Source: JBFHRE01 sp041746105
Lineage (GTDB): Bacteria; Actinomycetota; Acidimicrobiia; Spongiisociales; ZC4RG35
Length of the DNA stretch: 59,935 nt
Assembly (NCBI GenBank): GCA_041746105.1
Contig: JBGTHP010000035.1
Location: forward strand, 1 to 59,935
Direction: 5' to 3'
Shown: one piece after another, positions 33,550-41,819 of the stretch
Layout of the letters: every line of letters begins with the position of its first letter
Position numbering within the stretch: the first letter of the stretch is position 1
Translations under genes and position numbers: made by a program
The notes under the pieces: generated by a model
What the model saw: only the letters and a program-made list of their open reading frames with translations
Told to the model about the DNA's origin: nothing
The model's database searches: none

Positions 33550-34632
33550 TCAGGAGTCTACGGGGGGTTGCGGCTGATCGGGAATTCCGCGCAGGGTCCG
33601 CTCGACCAGCTTCAGAGGGTGGCTTGCCACCTCCCACAGCCCGAGACCGATGGCCCTCGGGAGGTCCCTGAACGTCGCCCTCGAAACAAAGCCAATCCTG
33701 CCAAACACCCACCACAACCCGACCCCGACAACGACCATTGTCCCAACCGCCATGGGATACCCCCATCGCCACTGCAACTCGGGCATATTCTCGAAGTTCA
33801 TACCCCAGATACCTGCCAGCAGAGTGAGGGGAAGCATTACCGCGGAAAACACCGTGAGGACCTTCATCACAGCATTCATCTCCTCGGCTACCGCCGATCG
33901 GTAGATCTCGAGGGCTGCACCGAGCAGGAGCCGGGCCGCATCGAGCGACTCGACAACCCTGAACAATTGCTCATTGACATCGGCAAACCGGCGCCGAGCG
34001 CGGAAACCGACCAGCCGTGAACCTTCGCGCGACAACGTCTGCATGACGTCCCTCTGAGGTGCCACAAACCGACGAAGACGGGCCACATCGCTCCGTAAGG
34101 CCTGGACCTGCCCGATCACCTCGCGCGACCGGCCCATGGCGTTCTCTTCAACCGCCTCCACCCGTTCCTCGAGCAGACTCACCAACGGCAGGAGCGGCAC
34201 CACGATGGCCGCTGCCAGCCGAGCGAGCATCCGGTCGGGCCCACCTTCACGAAACCCATGGTTTCTGCCGGCTTGTTCCCACAGGTCGTCGATCCCAACC
34301 ACCGTTCCATGTCTGATGGTCACGAGAAGCCGCTCGGAAAGGAAAGCGTCCACTTCGGTGGTGTCGACGCGACCTCCGATCAGGGTGACCGACTGGAACA
34401 CGGTGAACAGATGGCTCCCGACGTCAACAACCTTGCCGATTGGTCGGTCGTCGAATACATCTTCCATCTCGATTCGATCCCATTCGAACCGATCGCTCAG
34501 CTCCACCACGAGGTCCACCTCGGTGACCGGCACGTCGAGCCACAGCCAACCAGGCTTATCATCGAAGACTTGTCTGATGTCCGAAACGGTGGTTGCCGAA
34601 CCGTCCGGCGAGATCCTCAGCAGTCGAGCCAT
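33550..34632 (-). CDS. corA: CorA-family magnesium/divalent metal transporter
   Basis: 360 aa from the ATG at 34630–34632. The long cytosolic N-terminal α/β and helical funnel ('LVVELSDRFEWDRIEMEDVFDDRPIGKVVDVGSHLFTVF' parts; 'RLAAAIVVPLLPLVSLLEERVEAVEENAM') leads to two C-terminal membrane helices; between them is 'IWGMNFENMPELQWRWGYP', with the G-M-N selectivity signature. Typical pentameric CorA. The C-terminus is extended by about 45 residues beyond the second helix, longer than usual. Confidence 0.95.
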   Translation of the reverse strand: MARLLRISPDGSATTVSDIRQVFDDKPGWLWLDVPVTEVDLVVELSDRFEWDRIEMEDVFDDRPIGKVVDVGSHLFTVFQSVTLIGGRVDTTEVDAFLSERLLVTIRHGTVVGIDDLWEQAGRNHGFREGGPDRMLARLAAAIVVPLLPLVSLLEERVEAVEENAMGRSREVIGQVQALRSDVARLRRFVAPQRDVMQTLSREGSRLVGFRARRRFADVNEQLFRVVESLDAARLLLGAALEIYRSAVAEEMNAVMKVLTVFSAVMLPLTLLAGIWGMNFENMPELQWRWGYPMAVGTMVVVGVGLWWVFGRIGFVSRATFRDLPRAIGLGLWEVASHPLKLVERTLRGIPDQPQPPVDS

Positions 34633-34802
34633 CTGAGCAACGCTACCCCTCCGCAATGTGTTGGCGAGGGAGCGTGACTCCATCGCGGTTTGAGACAATA
34701 AATCGGTTCGGCACCGGCGAAATCAGCGTGCATCGGGTGGAGGAAGAATCAGTGCCTTTGGCACAGTCGGCGCGGTGGGTTCTCGGATGCGATCATCGAC
34801 CC

Positions 34803-35711
34803 ATGACCGGGGTAGTGCTTCCCTATTGGCTTGATCGTGACCCGCTGGAGGCCGTCGCAGTGGCGCGACAGGCCGAGTCTGCGGGATTCGGAGAGCTGTG
34901 GGTGGGAGAGCTCTACCACTACGACGCTTTCGCCCTGGCCGGTGCCCTCGCTCAGATAACTGATCGGATCACGCTCACCGTTGGCCCGCTCGCCGCAGGC
35001 GTACGCGATTCGCTCAGTATCGCGAGGGGGGTCGCATCCATCTCCGTTTTGGGCGCGAGGCCCGCCCGGCTCGCCCTGGGCGCGTCGAACCCCACGATTG
35101 TGGAGCGGTTTCACGGCCGGCAGTTCGGATCGGAAGCAACGAGGATGAGCGAATTGGTGGATTCGGTGCGGATGACTCTCAAATCCGCAAAAACAGAGCA
35201 AGGCTACCGATCGGCGCTCGGTGTTCACCAACCTCACATCTCGGTTGCGGCCTTGGGTCCAAGAATGCGGGAGACGGCGTCTCTGAAAGCCGACCGAATG
35301 GTGGTGAATCTGGTGACGGTCGAGCAGGCCGGCACGTTGGCGGACTCCGTAAACTGCCCGACGGTGGCTTGGGTCGTAACCGCCCTTGAACCGGGCCCCG
35401 CCACGCGACTACAGGTCGCTACTCAAGTGTCGCACTATCTGGCGTCCCCCGGGTACGCGGAGATGTTCATCGAGGCCGGGTTTGGTGGACTCGTCGAACG
35501 AGCACGCGCCAAGACACCGATGGCCCAACTCGTCTCTGAGATTCCGGATGCGCTGCTCGAGGGCGTGACCCTCTACGGGTCGGAGTCGTCAATCGTCACC
35601 AGGGCTGGCGAGTATCGAAATGCTGGGGTTGGACTGGCGCTGGTACCGACAACCGCCGAGGATCCGGCAGGGGAGAGGACTCTTGCCCGCCTCGGCCGCC
35701 TTCTCGACTGA
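34803..35711 (+). CDS. LLM-class flavin-dependent oxidoreductase
   Basis: 302 aa from the ATG at 34803. 'VVLPYWLDRDPLEAVAVARQAESAGFGELWVGELYHYDAFALAGALAQITDRITLTVGPLAAGVRDSLSIARGVASIS' parts (e.g. AGFGELWVGE, ITDRITLTVGP, ARLALGASNPTIVERFHG) are the luciferase-like monooxygenase fold; the family often uses F420 or FMN in actinobacteria. 'GARPARLALGAS' is the usual cofactor-side loop. The substrate is not predictable. No Shine-Dalgarno is seen, so a start at 34752 cannot be excluded. Confidence 0.85.
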   Translation: MTGVVLPYWLDRDPLEAVAVARQAESAGFGELWVGELYHYDAFALAGALAQITDRITLTVGPLAAGVRDSLSIARGVASISVLGARPARLALGASNPTIVERFHGRQFGSEATRMSELVDSVRMTLKSAKTEQGYRSALGVHQPHISVAALGPRMRETASLKADRMVVNLVTVEQAGTLADSVNCPTVAWVVTALEPGPATRLQVATQVSHYLASPGYAEMFIEAGFGGLVERARAKTPMAQLVSEIPDALLEGVTLYGSESSIVTRAGEYRNAGVGLALVPTTAEDPAGERTLARLGRLLD

Positions 35712-35717
35712 ACGCCC

Positions 35718-36449
35718 TCAGCTCAGGCGTCGGCCCAAGAACAACCTTCGTGCTGTTTGGTCTCCGGAAGGGACCTCCTCTAGCACTTCGACTTCGAAGC
35801 CAACCAACTCCAACCCCGCGATCCATACTCGCTCAGGAAAGAGTCCCCACCGATGGCGGTCATGGACAACTTCCACTGTGCCGTCGCTCGATCGGAGCAC
35901 AAAAAAGAAGTCGCCAATCACCTCGGTGCCGGAGGCAGGGTGGACCCACTCAAGATATCGAGCAGAAAACCCGTCGTCGCCGTTGGAACCACCGTGGTCG
36001 GTGTAAGGCGAATAGGTCTCGGCGACATGATCTGGCTCGAACAAAGCGAGGCCCCCGGGCCGGCAGTGGACATATGCCGTCTCGAAGGCCCTGATGAGAT
36101 CGTCTTCTGTGAGCATGTAGGCGATCGCGTCGTGGACGAAGACCGCGTCGAAGGACCGACCAAGGCGTACAGATCGCATATCACCCTCAACATGTTCAGA
36201 GGCAGGGTTCAAGCTGCGACTCACCTCGAGCATCGCCGGCGAAAGATCGACGAGGGTCATGTTGAACCTCTTCGCGAGGTGAACTGCGTTGTGGCCACCG
36301 CCACTACCGAGTTCGAGTACTGAAGACACGATCCCACTCTGCGCGATTAGGTCGCCGGCAAACTTCGCCTCCTCGGCGTAGTCGCCCGGAGGAGAGATGA
36401 GGGGCCACCAACGGGCTAGGTCGGTGTACAGACGGTGTGAGTCGGACAT
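35718..36449 (-). CDS. SAM-dependent methyltransferase
   Basis: 243 aa from the ATG at 36447–36449. 'SSVLELGSGGGHNAVHLAKRFNMTLVDLSPAMLEVSRSLN' is motif I and the acidic end of strand 2; 'GDMRSVRLGRSFDAVFVHDAIAYMLTEDDLIRAFETAYVHCRPGGLALFEPD' parts give motifs II–III. Class I fold with a C-terminal β region ('IGDFFFVLRSSDGTVEVVHDRHRWGLFP'). It ends convergent, six bases from the LLM oxidoreductase. Substrate unknown. Confidence 0.9.
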   Translation of the reverse strand: MSDSHRLYTDLARWWPLISPPGDYAEEAKFAGDLIAQSGIVSSVLELGSGGGHNAVHLAKRFNMTLVDLSPAMLEVSRSLNPASEHVEGDMRSVRLGRSFDAVFVHDAIAYMLTEDDLIRAFETAYVHCRPGGLALFEPDHVAETYSPYTDHGGSNGDDGFSARYLEWVHPASGTEVIGDFFFVLRSSDGTVEVVHDRHRWGLFPERVWIAGLELVGFEVEVLEEVPSGDQTARRLFLGRRLS

Positions 36450-36898
36450 CCACCAAGTCTGCCAGCCAACGGTCCGGCATCGCAGGGGTTGTTCCCCTCT
36501 TTTCGTCACAGTGACGTTTTGAGTCGGTTACGACGGTGCAGGCGATTCGGTGACACGAGCGGGGTTTGCGGCCCGGAAGGAGAGGTCGACAAGGTGGCGA
36601 GGCCAAGGCCGGCGCCAAGTGGCGTCTGACATGAAGACCGATCAGGAATCATGCCTCAAGTGTGCCGAGAACTCCGGCCGGCGCATCGGGGTGGACCCCG
36701 GATCGAACGCCGCATGTTGTAGCCCAGATAGCGGTCCCTAGTGCGGATAATCTGTATTATCCGCCCTAGAAAATGCAGCTGCCCCGTCGGGTCTCCAGGC
36801 ACGTCGACTGAAGTCCCGGTTCCGAAGCGCCCTCGGGACGGCGAACCTCCTGCGCACGACGCCTGAACATTGCCTTCAAGCCGATATCGTCTACATCG
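36450..36898. other. Intergenic region with a strong palindrome
   Basis: About 450 bases with no believable gene on either strand. It contains the palindrome listed at 36738–36769 and, before the GNAT gene, GC-rich sequence. Short frames here lack ribosome sites and family-like sequence. Confidence 0.55.
36738..36769. repeat. Perfect inverted repeat, 9-bp arms plus outer CTAG pairs
   Basis: Arms GCGGATAAT (36743–36751) and ATTATCCGC (36756–36764) are exactly complementary around a CTGT centre. CTAG follows on each side after one base, making 32 bases of near-complete symmetry. There is no T-run next to it on either strand, so an operator or small structured RNA/DNA site is more likely than a terminator. 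It is 130 bases before the GNAT gene. Confidence 0.75.
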
Positions 36899-37312
36899 AT
36901 GGAGATCCAAATCTTGTGGCGGGGTTATTTCGAGAACCTCGAGGTGAACCGACTTCACGCCGAAGCTTTCGAGACGAGGGTGTTCGACGAGGCCGAATGG
37001 AATTGGCGCCACCATGTCGACCGCCACAGTCTCGGTTGGGTCACCGCCCGTCACGATTCTGAACTTGTCGGATTCGTCAATGTCATCTGGGATGGCTTTG
37101 TCCATGCCTGGATTCAGGACACGATGGTCGCATCCGACCACCGAAGGAACGGCGTCGGACGTTCATTGATAGGCGCCGCTCGGGAGGCAGCGCGCCAGGC
37201 CGGCTGTGAATGCCTCCATGTCGATTTCGACCCGGACCTCCGAGACTTCTACATCGACGCTTGTGGTTTTCAACCGACGTCGGCGGGTTTGATCACCCTC
37301 CAGGAGTCGTAG
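36899..37312 (+). CDS. GNAT-family N-acetyltransferase
   Basis: 137 aa. 'LGWVTARHDSELVGFVNVIWDGFVHAWIQDTMVASDHRRNGVGRSLIGAAREAARQAGCECLHVDF' (in pieces: ELVGFVNV, IQDTMVASDHRRNGVGRSLI) shows strand 4 and the acetyl-CoA P-loop R-x-x-G-V-G; 'LRDFYIDACGFQPTSAGLI' is motif B with the Tyr/Cys near the thiol. The acceptor is unknown. The 32-base palindrome upstream may control it. Confidence 0.9.
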   Translation: MEIQILWRGYFENLEVNRLHAEAFETRVFDEAEWNWRHHVDRHSLGWVTARHDSELVGFVNVIWDGFVHAWIQDTMVASDHRRNGVGRSLIGAAREAARQAGCECLHVDFDPDLRDFYIDACGFQPTSAGLITLQES

Positions 37313-37346
37313 CGCCTTCCGAACGCCGTTCCCCTCCCCCGGGCGG

Positions 37347-38222
37347 TCAAGCGAACTGCACGGATCGTTTGGCGAATCCAAACTGAAAGTCGTCGATGAC
37401 CGTCAGCGGTGCCGTCCCGGCATCGGTGGCGGCACCCAGGGCAACAAATAGGGGCGTGAAATGCTCGACTGTCGGATGGGCATACGGCATGCCCGGTGCC
37501 TTTTGGTAACCGGACAAAGTATCCAGATCCCCTCTGTCGAGAGCCTCCCCCACCCACAGGTCGAACTCTTTTGACCAACCGGGGATCTCGTTGTGCTCGA
37601 ACATTCCCCTGGTGGCGAACCGAAGACCGTGCGTCATGAATCCCGAACCGATGATCAGCACTCCCTGATCGCGCAGCGGTCGCAGCCGCCGACCCAGGGC
37701 AAACAGTTTCTCTGGGTTGTGGGTCGGGATGCTCAATTGGAGAACAGGAACATCGGCGAACGGGTACATCACCTTCAACGGAACCCAGGCGCCATGGTCG
37801 AGGCCTCGGCTCACATGCTCATGGATGGGTTCGGTATCCGGCATCAAGGCAGCCACTTGTTTTGCAAGGTCGGACGCGTCAGGTGTCGGGTAGTCCATCT
37901 CGTAGTACCGATGGGCGAACCCGCCGAAGTCGTAGACGAGCGGTGTGGCTGCAGCCGAGGCCGACAGCGCAAGAGGCGCCGACTCCCAATGTGCGCTCAC
38001 TATGAGAATCGCTCGCGGCTTTGGCAACTCCTGCGCCCAATCGAACAGTTGCCCCATCCAGTGATCATCGTCGAACACCGGGGGTGCCCCGTGGCTGAGA
38101 TAGAGCGCCGGCATCGCCCCCACTTCAGGACTCCAAAGCTCACGCGAATGGCCGGCCGGTGCCTTCTCCATGAGGAACCGGTCGAACGCCGCGCCCGGAT
38201 GGATCGGGTTCATGATGCTCAA
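37347..38222 (-). CDS. Class III extradiol ring-cleavage dioxygenase (YgiD/DODA-like)
   Basis: 291 aa. The TTG at 38220–38222 is taken as start because GAGGAG is at the right distance; the ATG nine bases inside is too far from it. 'MPALYLSHGAPPVFDDDHW', 'ILIVSAHWES', 'EHVSRGLDHGAWVPLKVMYPFADVPVLQLSI' and 'LIIGSGFMTHGLR' give the His and Glu metal ligands of the LigB-type fold. It opens catechol rings such as DOPA with Fe or Zn. An inverted repeat lies 47 bases upstream. Confidence 0.92.
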   Translation of the reverse strand: MSIMNPIHPGAAFDRFLMEKAPAGHSRELWSPEVGAMPALYLSHGAPPVFDDDHWMGQLFDWAQELPKPRAILIVSAHWESAPLALSASAAATPLVYDFGGFAHRYYEMDYPTPDASDLAKQVAALMPDTEPIHEHVSRGLDHGAWVPLKVMYPFADVPVLQLSIPTHNPEKLFALGRRLRPLRDQGVLIIGSGFMTHGLRFATRGMFEHNEIPGWSKEFDLWVGEALDRGDLDTLSGYQKAPGMPYAHPTVEHFTPLFVALGAATDAGTAPLTVIDDFQFGFAKRSVQFA

Positions 38223-38268
38223 TGTTTCTCCTCGGGGCGGGTCGCGTCACGCCATTCCCATCAATTAT

Positions 38269-38295
38269 TTGCTTGCGCAATATCTTACTAAGCAA
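38269..38295. promoter_or_regulatory. Inverted repeat upstream of the dioxygenase gene
   Basis: TTGCTT (38269–38274) and AAGCAA (38290–38295) are complementary arms around a 15-base AT-rich centre that contains TAAGAT on the minus strand. The patch is far more AT-rich than its surroundings. This is the shape of a MarR-type operator over the dioxygenase promoter; the regulator itself is not adjacent. Confidence 0.45.
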
Positions 38296-38349
38296 CTACT
38301 AGTGTGTCAATCGTTCCGACGCCCCCGAACGAGGCAGCAGTGCGCTTAT

Positions 38350-38955
38350 TCAGTCCCAGAGGGTCGGCTCGATAGTCACGGATTGCGCCGGGGCACCTGA
38401 GCGTGGACCCACTAGGCGCTCGACGAGAGCGCTCCAGTCGAACATTTCGCTCACATCGGATGCATTGACCGTCACCAGCCGCTCATCACTTACGAATTCC
38501 GGGATGATCAAGTCGAGGATCGACTCGATTTCCTTCTGAAAGCGTTGATCGGTACTTCTCACACCATCGATCTGAAGTGGCACATCGGGCTTCAGACGGA
38601 CGAACAGGTCGTATGTATCCGACCATCTCCTGACCAAGGGTTTGACGTTGAAGGGATCTTGTCCTCGGGTGGCACGCAGGAAGTAGGCAAAGTTGTCGAC
38701 CACCGCTCGATCGGTCACCAGAACGTCGGCCTTCGTCCGCAGCTCGAGTTCCTGTTGGATCTGGGCCATGAGCACCCACAGCTGGGCCTCCTGGGTCGCT
38801 CCCTCGTTGAGGCCGAGCGGGTTGAAACGAACGACCTCACGTCCGACCTCGACGCTGCGACCACTCCGTCCCACCGCACCGGCGAAGGAATGCACGGCGT
38901 TGGTCTTGCGCACGGAATGCGATCCGATGAAAGCAATCTTGGCTGCAGCGCGCAT
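38350..38955 (-). CDS. P-loop ATPase/kinase-like protein (AAA_28 type)
   Basis: 201 aa from the ATG at 38953–38955. 'KIAFIGSHSVRKTNAVHSFAGAVGRSGRSVEVGREV' opens like deoxynucleoside/NadR-type kinases; the P-loop reads GSHSVRKT, with Arg in place of the second Gly. 'KADVLVTDRAVVDNFAYFLRA' (Walker B-like T-D-R) and 'VRLKPDVPLQIDGVRSTDQRFQKEIESIL' complete the fold. It may be a small-molecule kinase or an NTPase; substrate unknown. Confidence 0.8.
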   Translation of the reverse strand: MRAAAKIAFIGSHSVRKTNAVHSFAGAVGRSGRSVEVGREVVRFNPLGLNEGATQEAQLWVLMAQIQQELELRTKADVLVTDRAVVDNFAYFLRATRGQDPFNVKPLVRRWSDTYDLFVRLKPDVPLQIDGVRSTDQRFQKEIESILDLIIPEFVSDERLVTVNASDVSEMFDWSALVERLVGPRSGAPAQSVTIEPTLWD

Positions 38956-39255
38956 TCGACGAGATCTCCGGCTTGGACAGTGGCACGCTACCCCAAAGGG
39001 AACTCCCCCTGGCGCAGCCACCCCCATTTCCGTTCCGACGATGACACTTCGGCCGGCGCGGATTCGCGAATTGTCATCCGGAGGTGGTGTTGCCCGGCGC
39101 GTAGGATCAGATTCGACGATCAAATGGGTATCGCATGATCGTCAAAGGCGATCGTCACGGCGAAGACCGCGAGTTCGGTTCCAATAGTTTCTCCCCAACG
39201 GCTATCGGGCTTTTGGGGTCAAGTTGACGGAGGCGGACCCTCACGGTGTGCCCGG
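38956..39255. other. No gene seen
   Basis: About 300 bases without a convincing coding frame, tRNA or clear repeat. The right end leads into a truncated ATPase fragment, so part of it may be remnant sequence of a decayed gene. Confidence 0.5.
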
Positions 39256-39462
39256 TCAAGGGGCCTGTGTTATGAGGTCGTCGCTTGCACCTTGGAGGAC
39301 ATGGGCATCCGCGCCAATCGAGTCGAGGAAGGCCCGGACCAGAGAGGTCTTTCCCATTCCTGCTTCACCGCGAATCAAGACCGATCGGCCCTCCCCATTG
39401 GCGGCGTTTCCAAAATAGGACGCCAGTGCTCGGAGCGGCGACTCTCGTTCGAGGAGCTGCAC
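39256..39462 (-). pseudogene. N-terminal fragment of an AAA/LuxR-type ATPase
   Basis: Only 68 aa remain: 'LLERESPLRALASYFGNAANGEGRSVLIRGEAGMGKTSLVRAFLDSIG' parts with the Walker A 'GEAGMGKTS', then 'VLQGASDDLITQAP' and a stop. In large LuxR-family regulators and related cyclase/ATPase proteins this exact region (…G-x-x-D-D-L-x-T-P-x-P-L-G-P) is followed by several hundred further residues, which are absent here. No downstream continuation is visible toward 38956, so this is best read as a gene remnant. Confidence 0.7.
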
Positions 39463-39689
39463 ATCCCGAATCTACACGGCGCCGCTGCGTCGGTTGGAAC
39501 GACCAATCCAGATGCAGCTTGACCCGGGCCATCAACTCAGGAAGCCCGAAGGGTTTTCGGATGAAGTCAGCGGCAATGGCCGCGCGCTATCTCGCCGCCT
39601 ATGAAAGATCCTCGGATCCGCCATGTAGACCTGGCTCGGCCGGCCACTCGGCGCAACACGCGATCGCAGCCGGGATCCCATCGTTGCTT

Positions 39690-39707
39690 GGTAACCAATC
39701 TGTTACC
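39690..39707. promoter_or_regulatory. Inverted repeat upstream of the monooxygenase-like gene
   Basis: GGTAAC (39690–39695) and GTTACC (39702–39707) are perfect complementary arms with a six-base spacer, 31 bases before an ATG. This is the spacing of a TetR/GntR-type operator. No regulator gene of that kind is next to it. Confidence 0.5.
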
Positions 39708-39738
39708 ATCTGGCCGACACAAGAGATCAGGAGACGTC

Positions 39739-40056
39739 ATGAACACCGTCGTGGTGCGTTACCGCCCATTGGAAGATCAAGCCGACCGCAACCAGGCGCT
39801 GGTGGAGGCGGTGTTCGCCGAGTTGGCTTCCACCGACCCCGGCGGGCTCAGCTACGCCACGCTGCGTTTGGCCGATGGTTCATTTGTCCACATCGCCCAG
39901 ATCGAAGAAGAACACAATCCCCTGTCCGAAAATCGGGCTTTTGCGGAGTTCCAGGCAGGTATCAGGGACAGATGTGTCGAAGGCGAAGGACCGATGCCGC
40001 TCGACGCAACCCTGGTCGGGTCGTACCGGTTCCTCCCGGAGTCAACGCCGGTCTGA
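39739..40056 (+). CDS. Small ABM-like (antibiotic biosynthesis monooxygenase-fold) protein
   Basis: 105 aa. The ATG at 39739 follows CAGGAG with good spacing. 'VVVRYRPLEDQADRNQALVEAVFAEL' and 'GGLSYATLRLADGSFVHIAQIEEEHNPLSENRAFAEFQAGI' form the ferredoxin-like βαββαβ shape of the ABM/dimeric α-β barrel group. 'GSYRFLPE' ends it. Catalytic function unknown; such proteins often have no proven activity. The operator-like repeat sits just before it. Confidence 0.8.
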   Translation: MNTVVVRYRPLEDQADRNQALVEAVFAELASTDPGGLSYATLRLADGSFVHIAQIEEEHNPLSENRAFAEFQAGIRDRCVEGEGPMPLDATLVGSYRFLPESTPV

Positions 40057-40279
40057 TAAAGAATCGGCTTCGACCCTCCCAATACCTGGTAACCTGTGAC
40101 CACCGCCGCACCGGATCGAGGTCTGCGCACGCGCGCACGCCGGTGAATCACGGCCTGTTTGGTACAGGATTCCGCCTCGAGGCCTGTATTTCGATCCTCG
40201 TGTACGTACGGAGTACGAGCGTCGAACTTTAACGCCGTACTTTGCACGGTCCCTTCTGGGGATCTCAGGAGAAACACGA
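40057..40279 (+). promoter_or_regulatory. Long leader before the DEAD-box helicase gene
   Basis: About 220 bases with no gene. It contains short inverted segments (for example CTCGTGTAC and GAGTACGAG near 40196–40222) and ends in CAGGAG before the ATG. DEAD-box helicase mRNAs in bacteria often have structured leaders that respond to cold, so this may be one, but only the structure potential is seen. Confidence 0.3.
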
Positions 40280-41530
40280 ATGACCACTTTCGCCGAATTG
40301 GGCGTGCCCGCGCGGCTCGCCGCTGTTCTTGCCAACCGCTCGATCACCGAGCCCTACCCGATCCAGACCGCAGCCATCCCCGACCTCATGGAAGGTCTTG
40401 ACGTACTCGGACGTGCCCCCACAGGCTCTGGCAAGACGCTCGCCTTCGGGCTGCCCCTCATCACGCGCCTGGAGAGGGCCAATCCGCGCAGACCACGAGC
40501 CCTCATACTCGCTCCGACCCGCGAACTGGCCGAACAGATCAGCAAAGAACTGATGCCACTGGCCAAGGCCGCACAACGTTGGGTGCTCGCCATCTATGGA
40601 GGTGTCGGATACGACTTCCAGCGGCGCCAACTGCGAAGGGGTGTCGATCTTCTGGTGGCAACACCCGGTCGACTGACCGATCTGATCGACGAAGGTTCTG
40701 TCTCGCTCGAGGACGTGAACATCGTGGTCGTCGACGAGGCCGATCGCATGGCAGATATGGGATTCATGCCTCAAGTCCGTCACCTGCTCGACCAGACCGC
40801 TGAAGACCGCCAGACCGTGCTCTTCTCCGCGACGCTCGACGGCGACGTTGCCGAATTGACCCGTCGTTATCAGCACGATCCCCGAACTCATGAGGTCGCG
40901 TCCGACGAAACGTCGGACGCCGCTCATTACTTCTGGAACGTTCACTCCCATGACCGCGTGACCCGAACCGCCGAGATCATCGGCACCTCAACACCGTCGA
41001 TCGTCTTTACACGGACGAGACGTGGCGCCGACCGGGTCGCCGAACAGCTCGAGCGAGCTGGAGTAGCGGCGGCCTCGATCCACGGCGGACGGAGCCAAAG
41101 CCAGCGGACCAGAGCTCTCGACGCGTTTAGTCGGGGACGGGTGAAGGCATTGGTTGCTACCGATGTCGCCGCCCGCGGGATTCATGTGTCCGGTGTGGCC
41201 AGCGTGATTCATTTCGACTTGCCTGCCGACGGCAAGGATTACCTCCACCGTTCCGGCCGCACCGCGCGCGCCGGCTTGTCCGGGGTCGTGGTTTCATTGG
41301 TCATGTCCGATCAAATGGGTGAGCTCAAACGAATCCAGAGATCTGTGGGCCTCGAAACCAAGATGCATAACTCTTCAGAGGACTGGCTCACCGGCAGCTC
41401 CGGCAGTCGGATTGGTGACGCACCCGTCTTCGAAGAACGATCCCAGCCGAGCGGACGCCAGCGCCACAACAATGGCGGTCGGCGTCGTCACAACAACTCC
41501 AATCGTGGAGGCAATCAGCGCCGCCGCTGA
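40280..41530 (+). CDS. DEAD-box ATP-dependent RNA helicase
   Basis: 416 aa. Q motif 'EPYPIQTAAIPDLMEG', motif I 'APTGSGKT', Ia 'LAPTRELAEQI', II 'VVDEADRMADMGF', III 'FSATLDG', V 'ATDVAARGIHVSGV', VI 'YLHRSGRTARAG' are all present in order. The last 40 residues are Arg/Asn-rich ('RQRHNNGGRRRHNNSNRGGNQRRR' region), a basic RNA-binding tail as in RhlE/CsdA relatives. It should remodel RNA structure in ribosome assembly or mRNA decay. Confidence 0.96.
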   Translation: MTTFAELGVPARLAAVLANRSITEPYPIQTAAIPDLMEGLDVLGRAPTGSGKTLAFGLPLITRLERANPRRPRALILAPTRELAEQISKELMPLAKAAQRWVLAIYGGVGYDFQRRQLRRGVDLLVATPGRLTDLIDEGSVSLEDVNIVVVDEADRMADMGFMPQVRHLLDQTAEDRQTVLFSATLDGDVAELTRRYQHDPRTHEVASDETSDAAHYFWNVHSHDRVTRTAEIIGTSTPSIVFTRTRRGADRVAEQLERAGVAAASIHGGRSQSQRTRALDAFSRGRVKALVATDVAARGIHVSGVASVIHFDLPADGKDYLHRSGRTARAGLSGVVVSLVMSDQMGELKRIQRSVGLETKMHNSSEDWLTGSSGSRIGDAPVFEERSQPSGRQRHNNGGRRRHNNSNRGGNQRRR

Positions 41531-41603
41531 GGTCGATCCGGTTTCCGAGCGGCTCGAACGCCGACACCGAGGTGCGGTTCACGGCCACGATCTCTGCCGC
41601 CTG

Positions 41604-41623
41604 CAAAACTGCAACCAGTTTTG
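41604..41623. repeat. Inverted repeat after the helicase gene
   Basis: CAAAACTG (41604–41611) and CAGTTTTG (41616–41623) pair perfectly around CAAC, 73 bases past the helicase stop. It could end helicase transcription, although the T-run is inside the stem. The surrounding 290 bases hold no convincing gene. Confidence 0.5.
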
Positions 41624-41819
41624 AGGTGCCAGGTGAATTCGGCCACCCGGGCACTGTGTCCATCGACCGTTATCCGGCCGGGGCCATGTTTTGAGATCTA
41701 CGGCAACGACCCAGCGGCAACACCGGCTGCAGACCTGCCAATCGATCTCTACTGCCGCTAGGGGATCGCTGATCCGGTCCCGACCGGCACGGCCGTGGCC
41801 CGTCCTAGTGTGACAACTC

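Noticed and set aside
36550..36741. 63-aa frame in the intergenic region
   Set aside because: No ribosome site and it runs into the palindrome; weak coding features.
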